The notes under the pieces: model-generated
What the model was told of the DNA's origin: nothing
The model's input: the letters and a program-made list of their open reading frames with translations, nothing else
Databases searched by the model: none
Source of the DNA: Dendrobium chrysotoxum
Taxonomy: Eukaryota > Streptophyta > Magnoliopsida > Asparagales > Orchidaceae
Assembly (NCBI GenBank): GCA_019925795.1
Contig: CM034303.1
Location: forward strand, 55,041,931-55,105,930
DNA length: 64,000 nucleotides
Direction of reading: 5' to 3'
Made by a program: the position numbers and the translations under genes
In this document: positions 1 to 11,219 of the stretch, one piece after another
Layout: every line of letters starts with the position of its first letter
Numbering within the stretch: position 1 is the stretch's first letter

Positions 1-1400
1 AAATAGATAATAATTTTGATTTGTGATTAAAAAAAATATTGTTATTAAAAATTACTATAATAAAACAGCTGAAAGTCAACTCCAAATAGATCATTGTTAA
101 CTTGACTCAAGTCTAAATCAAAAACCACATTTTCAAGTTCAAACTAGCTCGCTCAAACTCAACTCAAAATCATTCATGGGGGCTAAGATAGGCTACAATC
201 CTTTTAGAAACATTGAGATCTTTTTGTCCCGTGATTTTTTTCCTACATTTCAATCATATGACATCCAACCAGAAAATCAAGATTCTTCACCTTAAACTTC
301 CACAAAAGTAGCATAATGTCAAAATTTAACAAATTTCAAGCTTACAAACTTCACATCCAGACATATGATCGAGATAGTGAGATGGATGATTCATTAATTT
401 CAGTAAGTACTCAAATTAAATGAAAAAAAAATTAAGTGTATAAAAAGATATCTAGAACAATTTTAACGAATTTAATTTCAAAGTAATAAACAATAATACT
501 TTTACTGCGGGACATAACATGCAATATATTTTTCATCATAATTGATAAATAGTAAAAACTTCATAAAAAGTAATCAAATTTGATCACCAAATTGTTCTTA
601 CGTAGCATATCAACATCAATAACCATGATCATAAATTTGAAGAACCTAACATAAAAAATTAATTGTATGGAGAATGAACTTCCCCACAAAAATAAAATAA
701 AAGCAGAAATAGTGTTGTGTGTGTATGTATATACACCGTGCACATACTTCTTTTATGTTTAAAAATATCATTAACCATGCAATTATTTTTAATGTTGTTA
801 TCTTCAAATATAAGTTTATGATAATTGATGTTGATCTAAAACTTATGAACAAATTGATTATCTAATTTTTTTAATTGCTTTTGACAAGATTGAAAGTTAA
901 ACCAAACAAATGCAATGCCCCTCATAAAATGCATTAATTAAATATATTCCTTTGAAATAAAAAGGATTAAAATTATCATCAGATGTTGTACTATGCATGA
1001 TTCGTACAAATTAATTTAATTTGAGTACTCCTGAATAAAAAAAATTAAAGAATCCAGAATCATTTATCTCACATCTTAAGAGTCTATTAGTTTGTGACAA
1101 GAGATCAAATCATCTTAGTATTTATAAAATTGCCATGATATACTTAGTATGAATAATCTTAATTTAGCAATTTGATGTTGCATGATTTAAAACATAAGCA
1201 CAAAAAAAAAATCATCTAGATGCCTTTCGTTCACAAACATAGAAAGTAGTATACCCCTTTATGTATCACCGCCCAGTGAGAAGCCACATCTCTCGCTCCC
1301 GCACAAAATTAGATATAGCATATGATGTTAGTGTGATCAACCAATTTATGCACAATCCAAAGGAATTCTATTGGCAAGTGTAATGCCTAAAAGGAACTCC
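1..1400. other. AT-rich intergenic or intronic DNA, no gene recognised
   Basis: Both strands are AT-rich and carry only short chance reading frames. I see no domain, no splice-bounded exon and no clear element ends. If the formin gene continues to the left, this stretch could be intronic. Confidence 0.5.
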
Positions 1401-1403
1401 AAT

Positions 1404-1625
1404 AACAACAACAACCAAAACAAGCCTTTATCCCACTATATGGGATCAGCTACATGAATCCTTTTTCTCCTATTAAGAGTCAAATTCTCATTTAAAAATA
1501 ATAAAAAGAGATCATTTTAATACTTTCTACTAAGCTTTTTAGGTCTGTCTCTACCTTTCTGGACATAGACCGGATCTAATACATCTACTCCCCTAACAGG
1601 ATCATTGGTGAAAGTTCACAACCAT
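1404..1625 (-). mobile_element. RTE-type LINE 3' fragment, degraded
   Basis: The stretch matches the better preserved minus-strand fragment at 22210-22475: both start with a CAACAACAA-type tail, then a TTTATCCCACTA block, then a block reading AATACATCTACTC. Such tails and this 3' coding end are typical of plant RTE LINEs. The copy has lost its reading frame and is cut by the LTR beginning at 1631. Confidence 0.6.
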
Positions 1626-1630
1626 CTATG

Positions 1631-3446
1631 TGATGTAGGACCTAAATGCTTAGGCAATGTTAAATACGAAGTTGCAATCTTTTAGATGAGAGCAATATTA
1701 AATGTTAAACTTGTAGCGATTTAAACAACAAAAGAAAACAAGAGTGGGGTGAAACTAGCGTAGGCCAAGTCACACAACTAGAAGTTAAGATCACAAAATA
1801 ATCAATTATTCAAGCATAGAATACACGAAGGATTTTTCAACGAGAAATCCCTAAATTAACAATGAGATTAGGCACCATGTGAGTCAATTCACTCACTCAC
1901 TAGATTACTAGGCTTAGTAGAGGGAGTTAACACAATCTTTATGAATCAATTATGACCACAATTGAGAGCAATTAGGAAGATATATAATATGGAGGAAGAG
2001 TTCACCTTCGTCAAGTTATTAGGCTTGATTTGACGTGCGAGGATGAGATCCGGAGCCTTGGCGGTCGATTAGAGGAAATTTTGCATGAGGACAGCAATAT
2101 GGAGCCTTCCGAATAGCAAACAGGAACTTTTCGGACGTTGGGACAGCAATAGAAACTTGATGGAACCTCTGGACAGCAGTTAGGAATCTTCAGGTAGCAA
2201 TCGGGACATTTGGACAGCACACAACGGATCCCCGTAAGTTGGAATAGCAAGGAACAGAGGCTAGACTTTCAAGACAGCAATTCTGATATATCCAGAAAAT
2301 CTGGACAGCAATTGATTAAGTGGAAATCCCTTGGGATCAATATCGGTGGATGGGAAAAAGAGTTAATTCCAAATAGAGAGGAAGGGGCAGGCCAAGCTTG
2401 GGGAAATTAGGGAATTTTGGTTCAGATTTGGTGGAGGAAGGGGGAGGGAAATTTGAGTTTTAAATTCCCTAATTTATTGGAGATGGGAGGGAATGGGGGC
2501 CGGCTATATCAAACTTGATTGGGCTTGATTGGTTGGGATTTAATTGGATGTATTAATTAGATAGGAGAGAGGGAAGGAGGAGAGAGGGGTTTATTAATTA
2601 ATTCCCTTAATTGGAAGTCCAATTCAAGAATTAATTAATTAAGGAGGGAGAGAGAGGGGATCATCCAAAGAGGGAGGGAGGGGAGTTGTCCAGATTTAAT
2701 GAATGTGGGAATTAAAATTGATTCTCAATCAATGTCAGATTTATTCAATCCTTGATTGAAGAAAGACTTTCCAAAATTAAACTAATAATTAGGAAAGAAT
2801 TTGAAATTTCAAATTCGATTGAATTTGAACTCAAAAACTTATCATAATTAAAACGACTTAATTTAGGAAAGAATAATTTTATGAGGGAAAAGATGGTGGG
2901 GGGAAAAGAAGAACCCGGTGGCTAAGAGGGGAAGAGAGAGAGGTCGGCGGCTTGGAGGTGGGAGATGGGGTGGCCGGTTGGGGTTATGTTGGTGGTGGGG
3001 GTTCGGCCGAGAGAGGGAGGAAGGGGATGTGGCCGACGGGTTGTGGGGAAGAGGGAGGGAAGGGAAAGGAGGAAATCGACCACAAATCCTGACGCTTCTT
3101 GTGGTTGGTGGGTAGTGCGATGCCCTCACCTAGGGACTTCAATCTCTCTAAGAACTCTCAAGCTCTCCCCAAAACACACAAGTGCAGAAATTTCTTGTAA
3201 TAATCATCATTATCCTCTCCAAAGAGAAAGAGGGGATATAAATAGCTAGAGTTTACAATGAAGAAATAAAAGACACATATGCCCCTAAGGGTCACAAACA
3301 ACTATTCCCTCAAGTGAGGGTAGAAACAGAAAAATGCATAAATAAATCAAATACATATGATAACTCAAAAATAAATCGGTGCGATCGTGGCCGTAGATCG
3401 ACAGCCCCATCTCCGGTAGACTCTCCAAGGTCGGATGTCCTCATCA
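1631..3446 (-). mobile_element. Solo LTR, copy A of a three-copy family
   Basis: On the plus strand the unit starts TGATGTAGGACC and ends TCCTCATCA. Read on the minus strand it starts TGATGAGGACATC, like the copies at 17319 (TGATGGGGACATC) and 19910 (TGATGGGGACATT), and shares the end GTCCTACATCA with the 17319 copy. The flanks are CTATG and TTATG, a 5-bp target duplication with one transition. A TATTTATA promoter-like motif lies near 3233-3247 on the minus strand. The body has G-rich and C-rich tracts but no retroviral-type coding sequence, so it is a solo LTR. The one-base mismatch in the duplication suggests an old insertion. Confidence 0.72.
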
Positions 3447-3621
3447 TTATGATACCAACTGTAAGTGCTTATTGCACCAAGAGGAGGGATGAATTGGTTC
3501 TTTTAAAAACTTTTTAAAATCTTTGAAAACCTTTTTCTTAAAAATAATTTTGATATGCGGAAGCGTTAAAGAAATAAAACAATTTAGAAAAAAAAGACTA
3601 AAAAAACAAAAAAATATTTTG
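3447..3621 (-). repeat. Possible LTR-end or leader fragment with Met-tRNA PBS-like motif
   Basis: Read on the minus strand, the stretch ends in CACTTACAGTTGGTATCA, which resembles an LTR end followed by the initiator Met-tRNA priming motif TGGTATCA. The preceding sequence (CCCTCCTCTTGGTGCAATA) resembles plant Copia LTR ends seen in SIRE-like elements. Only about 170 bp remains, joined to the gag-like start of the element beginning at 3622, so the origin is uncertain. Confidence 0.3.
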
Positions 3622-3799
3622 ACGTCGAAGAAAGGTGATTTAAGAATGTCGACTTGACCTTGATTGTCGTAGATGAACCTGTGGTCGACTTCAGGATCGG
3701 CCATTCATGAAGGCGATGGCGGCTTGCAAAATTAATCCTTGAAGGTGTATGGTGATGTAACAAAAAGTTATAAATAAACAATCTCACACGACAACCAAA

Positions 3800-3811
3800 G
3801 CTCTGATACCA
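3800..3811 (-). promoter_or_regulatory. Primer binding site (initiator Met-tRNA type), copy next to LTR1
   Basis: The minus strand reads TGGTATCAGAGC seven bases after the LTR1 end. This is the usual priming site of plant Copia-like and TRIM-like elements. Confidence 0.75.
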
Positions 3812-3818
3812 AAATTGA

Positions 3819-4525
3819 TGTGACAAAAAGAAACACAAACAAGTGCTCCAATATCTAACCAGGATGTAAGAAACTTTCAAAGACACATAGCAAAGAAACA
3901 AACAAACTACTTTCAACTTCAAATAAAAAAAAACTTACAACTTGTAATAAAACTCTAGACACAACACAACTTATAGAATTTTTGAGACGAAGGATACAAG
4001 TGGAGTGGTAACTTGTGGAGAGAAGAAAGAGATAGGAGACCGAGACGAATTATAAGAAGAAGAGTAGAAGAAGATAGCTCGCAAGCTATTACAAAAAACC
4101 CTCAAGTTTTTATTCCAAAAATTCTTCACAAAACCATACTGTAAACTGCAACAAAATAGTCCCTAAAAATAGGAAAAGGAACCCAATAAACACCCAAAGC
4201 AGCCGCCCCATTCAGCCAACCAAAATAGAAAAAATCCCAAGAGAAAAGGGCACGGCAGGACCACAAACCGAGCAGCCAGGCGCCCCAAAAGAAGCAGCCA
4301 GAATCGAAACAGTCAGGAGCCCAATAGACACCAAGGAAAAAGAGCACGACTAGCTCACAAACCAATTAGCCAGGTGCCAAAAAAAACAACAACAACAACC
4401 CCAATCAGCCATATCACCTCAAACACCAAACAGCCAAAGAGACATGGGTCAAGCCGGTTAGATAAATTTTAGCCCAACAATAAATGTCCAATAAACCAAA
4501 GAAATGAAATTTCTTGATTGCATCA
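3819..4525 (-). repeat. LTR1 of the tandem LTR element (707 bp)
   Basis: The plus strand begins TGTGACAAAAAG and ends TTGATTGCATCA, the canonical TG..CA of an LTR. It aligns along its length with 4950-5210 plus 10616-11059 with scattered substitutions. It keeps the uninterrupted target sequence of the LINE insertion at about 4066-4082. Confidence 0.82.
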
Positions 4526-4949
4526 ATTCTCCTCTGGAGGAGAATTCTCATCTCCTGATGAGATCGTCTGCATAGAAGGTTGACTTTCTCCATCAGTAGA
4601 TTCCTTTGCGTCATGAGTTGGAACTTCGGCCTTCATCAATATTTAGCGATAATCTTCCATTGGACGAAAGAAATTTGCTCCTCGATGGTGGCAGCAAGTG
4701 TGAAAATAATTCTCTTCACGTACTCCTTCACAGTTTGATCTACCTCCGGATTAACATCGAAGAAAGGTGATTTAAGAATGTCGACTTGACCTTGATTGTC
4801 GTAGATGAACCTGTGGTCGACTTCAGGATCAGCCATTTATGGAGGCGATGCCGGCTTGCAAAATTAATCCTTGAAGGGGTATGGTGATGTAACAAAAAGT
4901 TACAAATAAACAAATCACACGACAACCAAAGCTCTGATACCAAAATTGA
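4526..4949 (-). other. Short interior of the LTR element, with PBS and gag-like reading frame
   Basis: This 424-bp interior has a TGGTATCAGAGC priming site at 4931-4942 and a short minus-strand frame (4636-4836, 66 residues) starting MADPEVDHRF. The frame has no recognisable catalytic domain and looks like a remnant of a gag start. A purine-rich tract abuts LTR1 at about 4526-4540. The second copy of this interior (3622-3818) keeps the first 28 residues of the frame nearly unchanged. Confidence 0.6.
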
Positions 4950-5210
4950 TGTGACAAAAAGAAACACAAACAAGTGCTCCAATATCTAACCAGGATGTAA
5001 AAAAACTTTCAAAGACACATAGCAAAGAAACAAACAAACTACTTTCAACTTCAAATAAAAAAAACTTACAACTTGTAATAAAACTCTAGACACAACACAA
5101 CTTATAGAATTTTTGAGATGAAGGATACAAGTGGAGTGGTAACTTGTGGAGAGAAGAAAGAGATAGGAAACCGAGACGAATTATAAGAAGAAGAGTAAAA
5201 GAAGAAGATA
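4950..5210 (-). repeat. LTR2 of the tandem LTR element, part left of the LINE
   Basis: It starts TGTGACAAAAAG and follows LTR1 to the LINE insertion point. The last 14 bases (5197-5210, AAAAGAAGAAGATA) are one copy of the LINE target-site duplication. Confidence 0.82.
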
Positions 5211-5335
5211 TTTTTCTCTGGCAGGCCGATCGTACTGCAGGTGAGTGGATACCCGAGCGCGAACCCTAACTTTTTCGCCTCCGCCGCCTCCTCTGCTCTC
5301 GTCTCCAGGAGAGGCCCGTCCTCTCCCCCCTTCGG

Positions 5336-6675
5336 ATGGCTTTTGATCCGAAGGATTTTCCCGCCCTACCGGGCAATCGCTCCTTGGGCCGGTTCCCACT
5401 TCTCCTCAAGGTCTTTCCTATGCCAATACCACTGCTTCCCTCCCTCTTGCACCTGAACCTTTCCCGGTAACATTTGTTCCCCCAAAGCCCAAGCTCTCCT
5501 TCGCGGTTGGCGACCTCTCTGAAGGATCTTCACTCTGGTCCCTATCGCTAGTCGGATACTCGGTCGGACAACGCCCATATTATGAGCGACTTCTTGCAGC
5601 TATGAAAAAGGTTTGGCCTTTAAAAGGTACGATCACCCTCCTATCTCTTGCTGATGGTTTTTTTCTCATCAAATTCACATCACAAGAAGATTATGATGCT
5701 ATTTGGTCTGGGGGACCTTGGTTTTTTCTTGGGAAACCATTCATCCTTCAAAAATGGTCTCCCAAATTTAAACCAAAACGTGATGAGAATGCTTCCATTC
5801 CCATCTGGATAAAATTAATAGACCTTCCACTTGCTCTTTGGACTTTTAATGGCATCTCCAAAATTGCTAGCTATATAGGCATCCCTCTGTCAGTTGACTC
5901 CCTAACCGCTAAACACTCCAGACTCACTTTCGCTCGTGTCTGTGTTCAAATCTCCAAGGATTCACCTCTTCCCGACGTGATTCCTTTGGAGATTGATGGT
6001 GAAGATATGACACTTAAAGTAGATTATGATTAGAAACCCACTCCCTGTGAAGGCTGCCGATCACTTATACATCCCTTCTCCCTTTGTCCTTCTAACCCCA
6101 ACCCCACAAATGTAGCCAAATTTCCCAACCGTCCCCATGGCAGAAGCTCTAACCGACCTCCTCGTCCAACTTCTAGGACGGCATCTAAGGCTCCTCCCAC
6201 TCCTGCCATTTCTTCAACCCCCATTCTTCCTTCTGACCCACTACCACCACCTACCACTGCCCCGCTGCCGACTTGTGGAGACATTAGTTCTTCATTGCCC
6301 CCACTTATCTCCCAACATGAGAAGACTCCCATTATTCCCAACTTAAACTCTCTGAATGAAGACTGTGCTAATGAAGCTTCTTCATCTTCGGAAATTCCTT
6401 TTCTTCCTCATGTTGTCATTCCCACCTCTCTATCTCCACCAAACCTCACCACCTGCAACCAATACAATGCTCTAACTGTTGAAGATCACCCTTCTGTTGA
6501 CAATATCTATTCTATTGATAATAACCCTACTATCACTGCCAATGACATTAACATTTCCGTTAATGATCAACTTTCCTCAAAACCCTCCTCCTCTTCAAAA
6601 ACATCCTCCCCTAATTCCAAGAATCTCAAAGGAAAATCGGCTAGGAAAGCCAAACCTTCTAAATCCAAATCTTAA
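5336..6675 (+). pseudogene. LINE copy 1 ORF1: DUF4283 nucleic-acid-binding protein with CCHC knuckle, broken
   Basis: ORF1 products of plant L1 elements bind the element's RNA. A plausible start is the ATG at 5336 (MAFDPKDFPALP). The frame then shifts by one base near 5395, and the remainder continues in the frame of 5602-6033. The DUF4283 region includes the family signature GKPFILQKW. A TAG at 6031-6033 interrupts a tryptophan position: the other LINE has EWRPTPC where this one has D-stop-KPTPC. Just after it lies a CX2CX4HX4C knuckle (CEGC, then H and C). The C-terminal half is low-complexity Ser/Pro/Lys. The stop TAA (6673-6675) overlaps the ORF2 start as TAATG. Confidence 0.85.
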
Positions 6676-9600
6676 TGCCTAGCCCCAATCTAGCTTGTTG
6701 GAATATTAGAGGGTTTAATAGACCCGACAAGGTGATGATGTGCAGGGACCTTGTTCGTGCACATAATCTGAATTTCTTGTGCCTTTTGGAAGCTAAGATT
6801 GACCTTTCTTCGGTTGAGGACGACTGGTTTTTAAATGCTCACCGAGTTTTTGATAATGAGCAACACTGCCACAATTTTGGCACCTATAACCCGGGTAGGA
6901 TTTGGATTAAATGGGATCCTTCCCACATATCATTCTCTCCTACTTTCATTTCCTCTCAACTCATTCATGGTATTATCTCTATGGGCTCTTCCCCTCCTTT
7001 CCTCTTGTCGGTCATCTATGCTGCCAACACTTTTGAGGAAAGAAAATCTCTTTGGGACAACATTAGAGAGCTGGTTCCTACTTCCCCACTTCCATGGATG
7101 GTTATGGGGGATTTTAACTGCATCAGATTTGATAATGAAAAGATTGGTGGTTCTCCGGTGCCTGCCAACAGGCTTTCTGAGCTTAATGGTCTCATTTTTG
7201 ACTGCGGACTTCTAGACCTTGCTTCTGTTGGACTCTTTTTCACCTGGTTTAATCAGAGGAATGATCAGCCCATTCATGTGAAACTGGACAGAGTGATGGT
7301 TAATTCTCTTTTCTTAGACCACTTCCCTAATGCACATTACAAGGTTATCCCACCTTTGTGCTCTGACCACTCTCCACTTATTACATATACCTCTACTCCC
7401 CATAGCCCTCCACATCGTTTTCTTTTCAAAAATTATTGGACCTTCATGGATGGTTTTTGGGATGATGTGTTATCGGCTTTCTCTCAACCAACTTACAAAA
7501 GCCCCATTTACCACCTTCAAAACTGTCTTCAGAATCTCAAAGGTGCCCTGAAGAGGAGAAATTGGGCTACTTCTAACTTCATCTCCAATTCGATCTTGGA
7601 GCTTAAACACCGACAGATGGTCTGCTTAGAAAATATTCAAAACTCTCCTCTGGATATCAATTTAAACTCTACTCTCAAGGAGATAAATTCTGAAATTGCT
7701 AGTCTCCAAGCCTCTTGGGCTTCATGGATTTCTCAAAGGGCTAAAGAAAAATGGTTGTCTCAGGGAGAAGATGATCTCAGATTTTTATATGCTAAAATCC
7801 GTGCCAGAAAGAATCACAACAATTTTTATGAAATATCTGATGCAAATGGCCCTCTTACATCTCACCAAGATATTGCAAATGCCTTCATTCAACACTTCAA
7901 GGGTCTCTTCAACTCCCCTAAACCGGTTAATGCTTCTAATTTCTCCATTGAACCTGGTAATTGCATTCCCATGGATATGGTTCCTTCCCTTGTTGCTCCT
8001 TTCACTTCTGCTGAAATTCAAAAGGTGGTTTTTGATGGAAATGATTCTTCCAGTCCGGGTCCTGATGGTTTCTCTTTTGCCTTCTACAAGAAAACATGGC
8101 ATATTATAGGCCCTTTCATATGCAAAGCTGTGATGGAATTTCATTCCTCTGGTCACTTACCTAGAGGTGTTAAGGCCACGGCACTGGCATTAATTCCTAA
8201 AGGGCATCATGTTACATCCATTTCAGATTACCGACCTATCTCTTTGTGCAATGTTTTATATAAAATTATGGCTAAGCTAGTTGCTAACAGGTTGAAAGTT
8301 GTCCTTCCCAACATTATTCATGAAAGTCAGGGTGGGTTTATTACAAAACGTTGTTCTTCTGACAATATCCTTCTGGCTTCTGAGATTCTCAAAGATTTCA
8401 ATTCTTCTTGCAACTCCTTCTGTGCCAAGTTGGACATACTTAAGGCTTTTGACTATGTTTCACATGATTTTCTGTACTTTAGGCTGAGACAGAAAGGTTT
8501 CCCTGAGAAATTTATAAATTGGGTGAAAGGTTGCATTTCCAATGTATTCTTCTGCATATGTATAAATGGCTCTCTTAATGGTTTCTTCTGTTCCTCCTCG
8601 GGATTGCGTCAGGGGTGCCCTCTTTCTCTATTACTTTTCTGCATTATCATGGACGGGTTTTCTTGCTGTTTGGTGAACTCAATTCCTCCGTTTGATGGCC
8701 AAAGGGTTAATGGCTGCTCTGTAAATCACCTCCTCTACGCCGATGATGTATTGGTTTTTGGGCATGCCACTACTGCTAATGCTTCTAGTCTAGCCAAATC
8801 TATTACTTATTTTGCTAATGCCTCTAGACTTGGTATCAATGCTTCTAAGAGCTCCATTATTTTTTCTAAGAATGTAACTGGCCAGAATAGTATCTGTGAC
8901 TCTTTGGGTATCTCTCAACAGAGCTCTTTCCTCACTTACCTGGGCATTCCTATTGCCGCCACCCGTCTCAATTCTTCTCACTTCCAACCACTCCTGAGTA
9001 AACTTTTTACTCTACTTGATGGTTGGAAAGTTAAATTTCTCTCTTTTGCAGGAAGGGTTCAATTTTTAAAGTTTACAATTGCTAACACCATTGCCTACTG
9101 GATTAGAGGCCTAAATCCTGCTGTAAAATTATATCCAGGCTGTGTTCTAGATTCCTATATCATGGTAGAATTGCTGATAAGAAAATGCACCTTATTGCTT
9201 GGGGTAAGACTGCTCTGCCTAGGCGTCTGGGTGGTCTCGGGATCCCTTCTATTGAAGGACTGTATCATGCCAGTTTCTGCTCTTTCTTATGGAGATTTTT
9301 CACAATTGAAATTTGCCCATTAAATGGTTCAAACATAAGTATTTTTCTCCTTGGAAACCTCTTGCTCCAAATGCTTCAAAATTCTGGAATAAACTCTATG
9401 CCACTGCACAACTTATTAAGGGATTTATTTCCCTAAAAGTTTCTCTAACATGCAATTATTCTATGGAATGGGATCATTGGTGCAACGGGAAATCTTTGCA
9501 TGATATTTTACCTTCTTTTAAGTTCTTGCAACCTTTTGTTCACTGCTTCATTAAAGATAATGGTTGGGCTTTCCCTCACTCTCTACCGGTTCAGCTTCAA

Positions 9601-10209
9601 AATTCTCTTACGAGCATATCCTTTAATGACTCACCTGCTATTGCTTGGAATAACTCTCCTAACCCGACTTTCTCCACATTTTATTCTAGTTATTTTATCC
9701 TTTTTGAAGAGGTTATTTGGTATAATTTTATCTGGCATAAAAATTTCTCACTTCGATACTCATGTTATGGCTGGATGGCAATTTTGGGTAGACTGAAAAC
9801 GGCTGATTTACTTTTGATGAGGCATATTGAGGTTATGCCTGGATGCTCTTTTTGTGACGCTGGTAATGAAAGTCACTCCCATCTGTTTTTTGGTTGTGAC
9901 TTTTCATTTGCTGTGATCTCCTCTCTTTTACCGAATCTGAGGAGTTTTCTTCTGAGGCCAAATCTACTATAGACTTTCGACTTTATTGATGGTTTAGACG
10001 ACATTACAAGTTGGGAGAAACATTTCTGCTATCTTGTCATATGCAGCTCTATTTATTTTCTTTGGCGTGAAAGGAATACTAGAAGATTTGATAATGCTTG
10101 GAACAGTCCTTCTAGGATCTGTTTCATTATTAGACAAGCTATTCTTCTTAAAGTCAGGAGATGGAAACGTTTTGAAGAACTTAAAATTCGATATGCGATG
10201 CTCAACTGA
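6675..10209 (+). pseudogene. LINE copy 1 ORF2: APE endonuclease, reverse transcriptase and zf-RVT, broken
   Basis: ORF2 should nick the target and copy the element's RNA at the nick. The first frame (6675-9323, 882 codons) opens with an endonuclease domain (WNIRGFNRP, MGDFN, KLDR, SDHS) and continues through the reverse transcriptase (KLDI..KAFD, RQGCPLS, YADD at 8736-8747). After about 9110 the frame breaks at least twice: homologous sequence continues in the frame near 9185 and then in 9313-9972. The later part holds the zf-RVT cysteine/histidine cluster (CSFCDAGNESHSHLFFGC). A TAG at 9970-9972 replaces a probable CAG, and the homologous frame then runs to TGA at 10207-10209. The endonuclease and RT signature residues look intact, so the breaks in the C-terminal half are what disable it. 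Confidence 0.88.
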
Positions 10210-10615
10210 ACCTAATTGGATGGGTTGCTCTTATGATATTTCATTGCTGCTGCTGGTTGCGGAACATGTTTTTGGAATTTTTGAGGGCTATGATGTCTGT
10301 ATTGCCCACTCTTATCCCCTTTGGATGGCAGTGGTTCTTCGCGGGTGCCTCACATGATAATGATCTTCACGATCTTCTCAGATCTGACGCTGCAACCAAG
10401 GGGCTTTTGGTTTTTACTGTGGCAATTCCTTAGCCCTGTTATTGTCAACTCTCTTTTCCCTTTGGATTTTTTCTTTTGTTTGTGGCTTCATTAATGGGGG
10501 TGCTGTTTATACTCCTACAGGTTTATTTCTTTCTTCCCACACATGTAACTAGTTTTGATCAAAGAAATTTGGGCCTCATGCCCACTAATTTTCCCAAAAA
10601 AAAAAGAAGAAGATA

Positions 10616-11059
10616 GCTCGCAAGCTATTACAAAAAACCCTCAGGTTTTCATTCCAAAAATTCATCACAAAACCATCCTCTAAACTGCAGCAAAACAATC
10701 CCTATAAATAGGAAAAGGAACCCAATAGACACCCAAGCAGCCGCCCCATTCAGCCAACCAAAATAAATAAAATCCCAAGAGAAAAGGGCACAGCAGGACC
10801 ACAAACTAAGCAGCCAGGCGCCCCAAAAGAAGCAGCCAGAATCGGAATAGCAGGAGCCCATCAGACACCAAGGAAAAAGAGCACGACCAGCTTAGAACCA
10901 AGCAACCAAGTGTCAAAAAAACACAACAACCACCCCAATCAGCCATATCACCTCAAACACCAAACAGCCAAAGAGATATGAGCCAAGCCCGTTTAGATAA
11001 ATTTCAGCCCAACAATAAATGTCCAATAAACTAAGAAATAAAATTTCTTGATTGCATCA
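10616..11059 (-). repeat. LTR2 of the tandem LTR element, part right of the LINE
   Basis: It resumes the LTR1 sequence just after the second copy of the LINE target duplication and ends TTGATTGCATCA like LTR1. With the left part LTR2 is about 705 bp against 707 bp for LTR1. Confidence 0.82.
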
Positions 11060-11219
11060 AGATCCCATGATTCCGTCGTCCCGGGTATACCGTGGATTCA
11101 GTCTACCAACACCAACAACCATTGATTATAGTGTCCAGAGAATTTGATTAGCAGCCATGGATTGCCTCCTCTCAGGGATCCCGAGTAAACTGAAGGAGAG
11201 ATGTGTGCGGATTTTAATT

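Larger units (their letters stand above)
5211..10601 (+). mobile_element. Full-length but decayed L1-type LINE (copy 1)
   Basis: The element has a short 5' leader, ORF1 (about 5336-6675), ORF2 (6675-10209), a 3' UTR of about 390 bp and an A-rich tail at 10596-10605. It is flanked by AAAAGAAGAAGATA at 5197-5210 and 10602-10615, a 14-bp target-site duplication whose left end is ambiguous because it merges with the tail. The insertion lies in LTR2 of the surrounding element, and LTR1 shows the empty site. ORF1 has one frameshift and one nonsense codon and ORF2 has several breaks, so this copy cannot move itself. It is the same family and orientation as the LINE at 54.2-64 kb. Confidence 0.92.
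3622..11059 (-). mobile_element. Non-autonomous LTR retrotransposon in LTR-interior-LTR-interior arrangement, split by a LINE
   Basis: On the minus strand the order is LTR2 (11059 to 4950, interrupted by a LINE), a 424-bp interior (4949 to 4526), LTR1 (4525 to 3819), then a second truncated copy of the interior (3818 to 3622). Both interiors begin with TGGTATCAGAGC, the initiator Met-tRNA primer site, and a short reading frame starting MADPEVDHRF. The interior ends in a purine-rich AGAGGAGAA tract next to LTR1. No protease, integrase or reverse transcriptase is present, so the element depended on proteins from elsewhere. Two LTRs sharing a small interior, followed by part of another interior, fit a tandem array left by LTR-LTR recombination. 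Confidence 0.75.
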
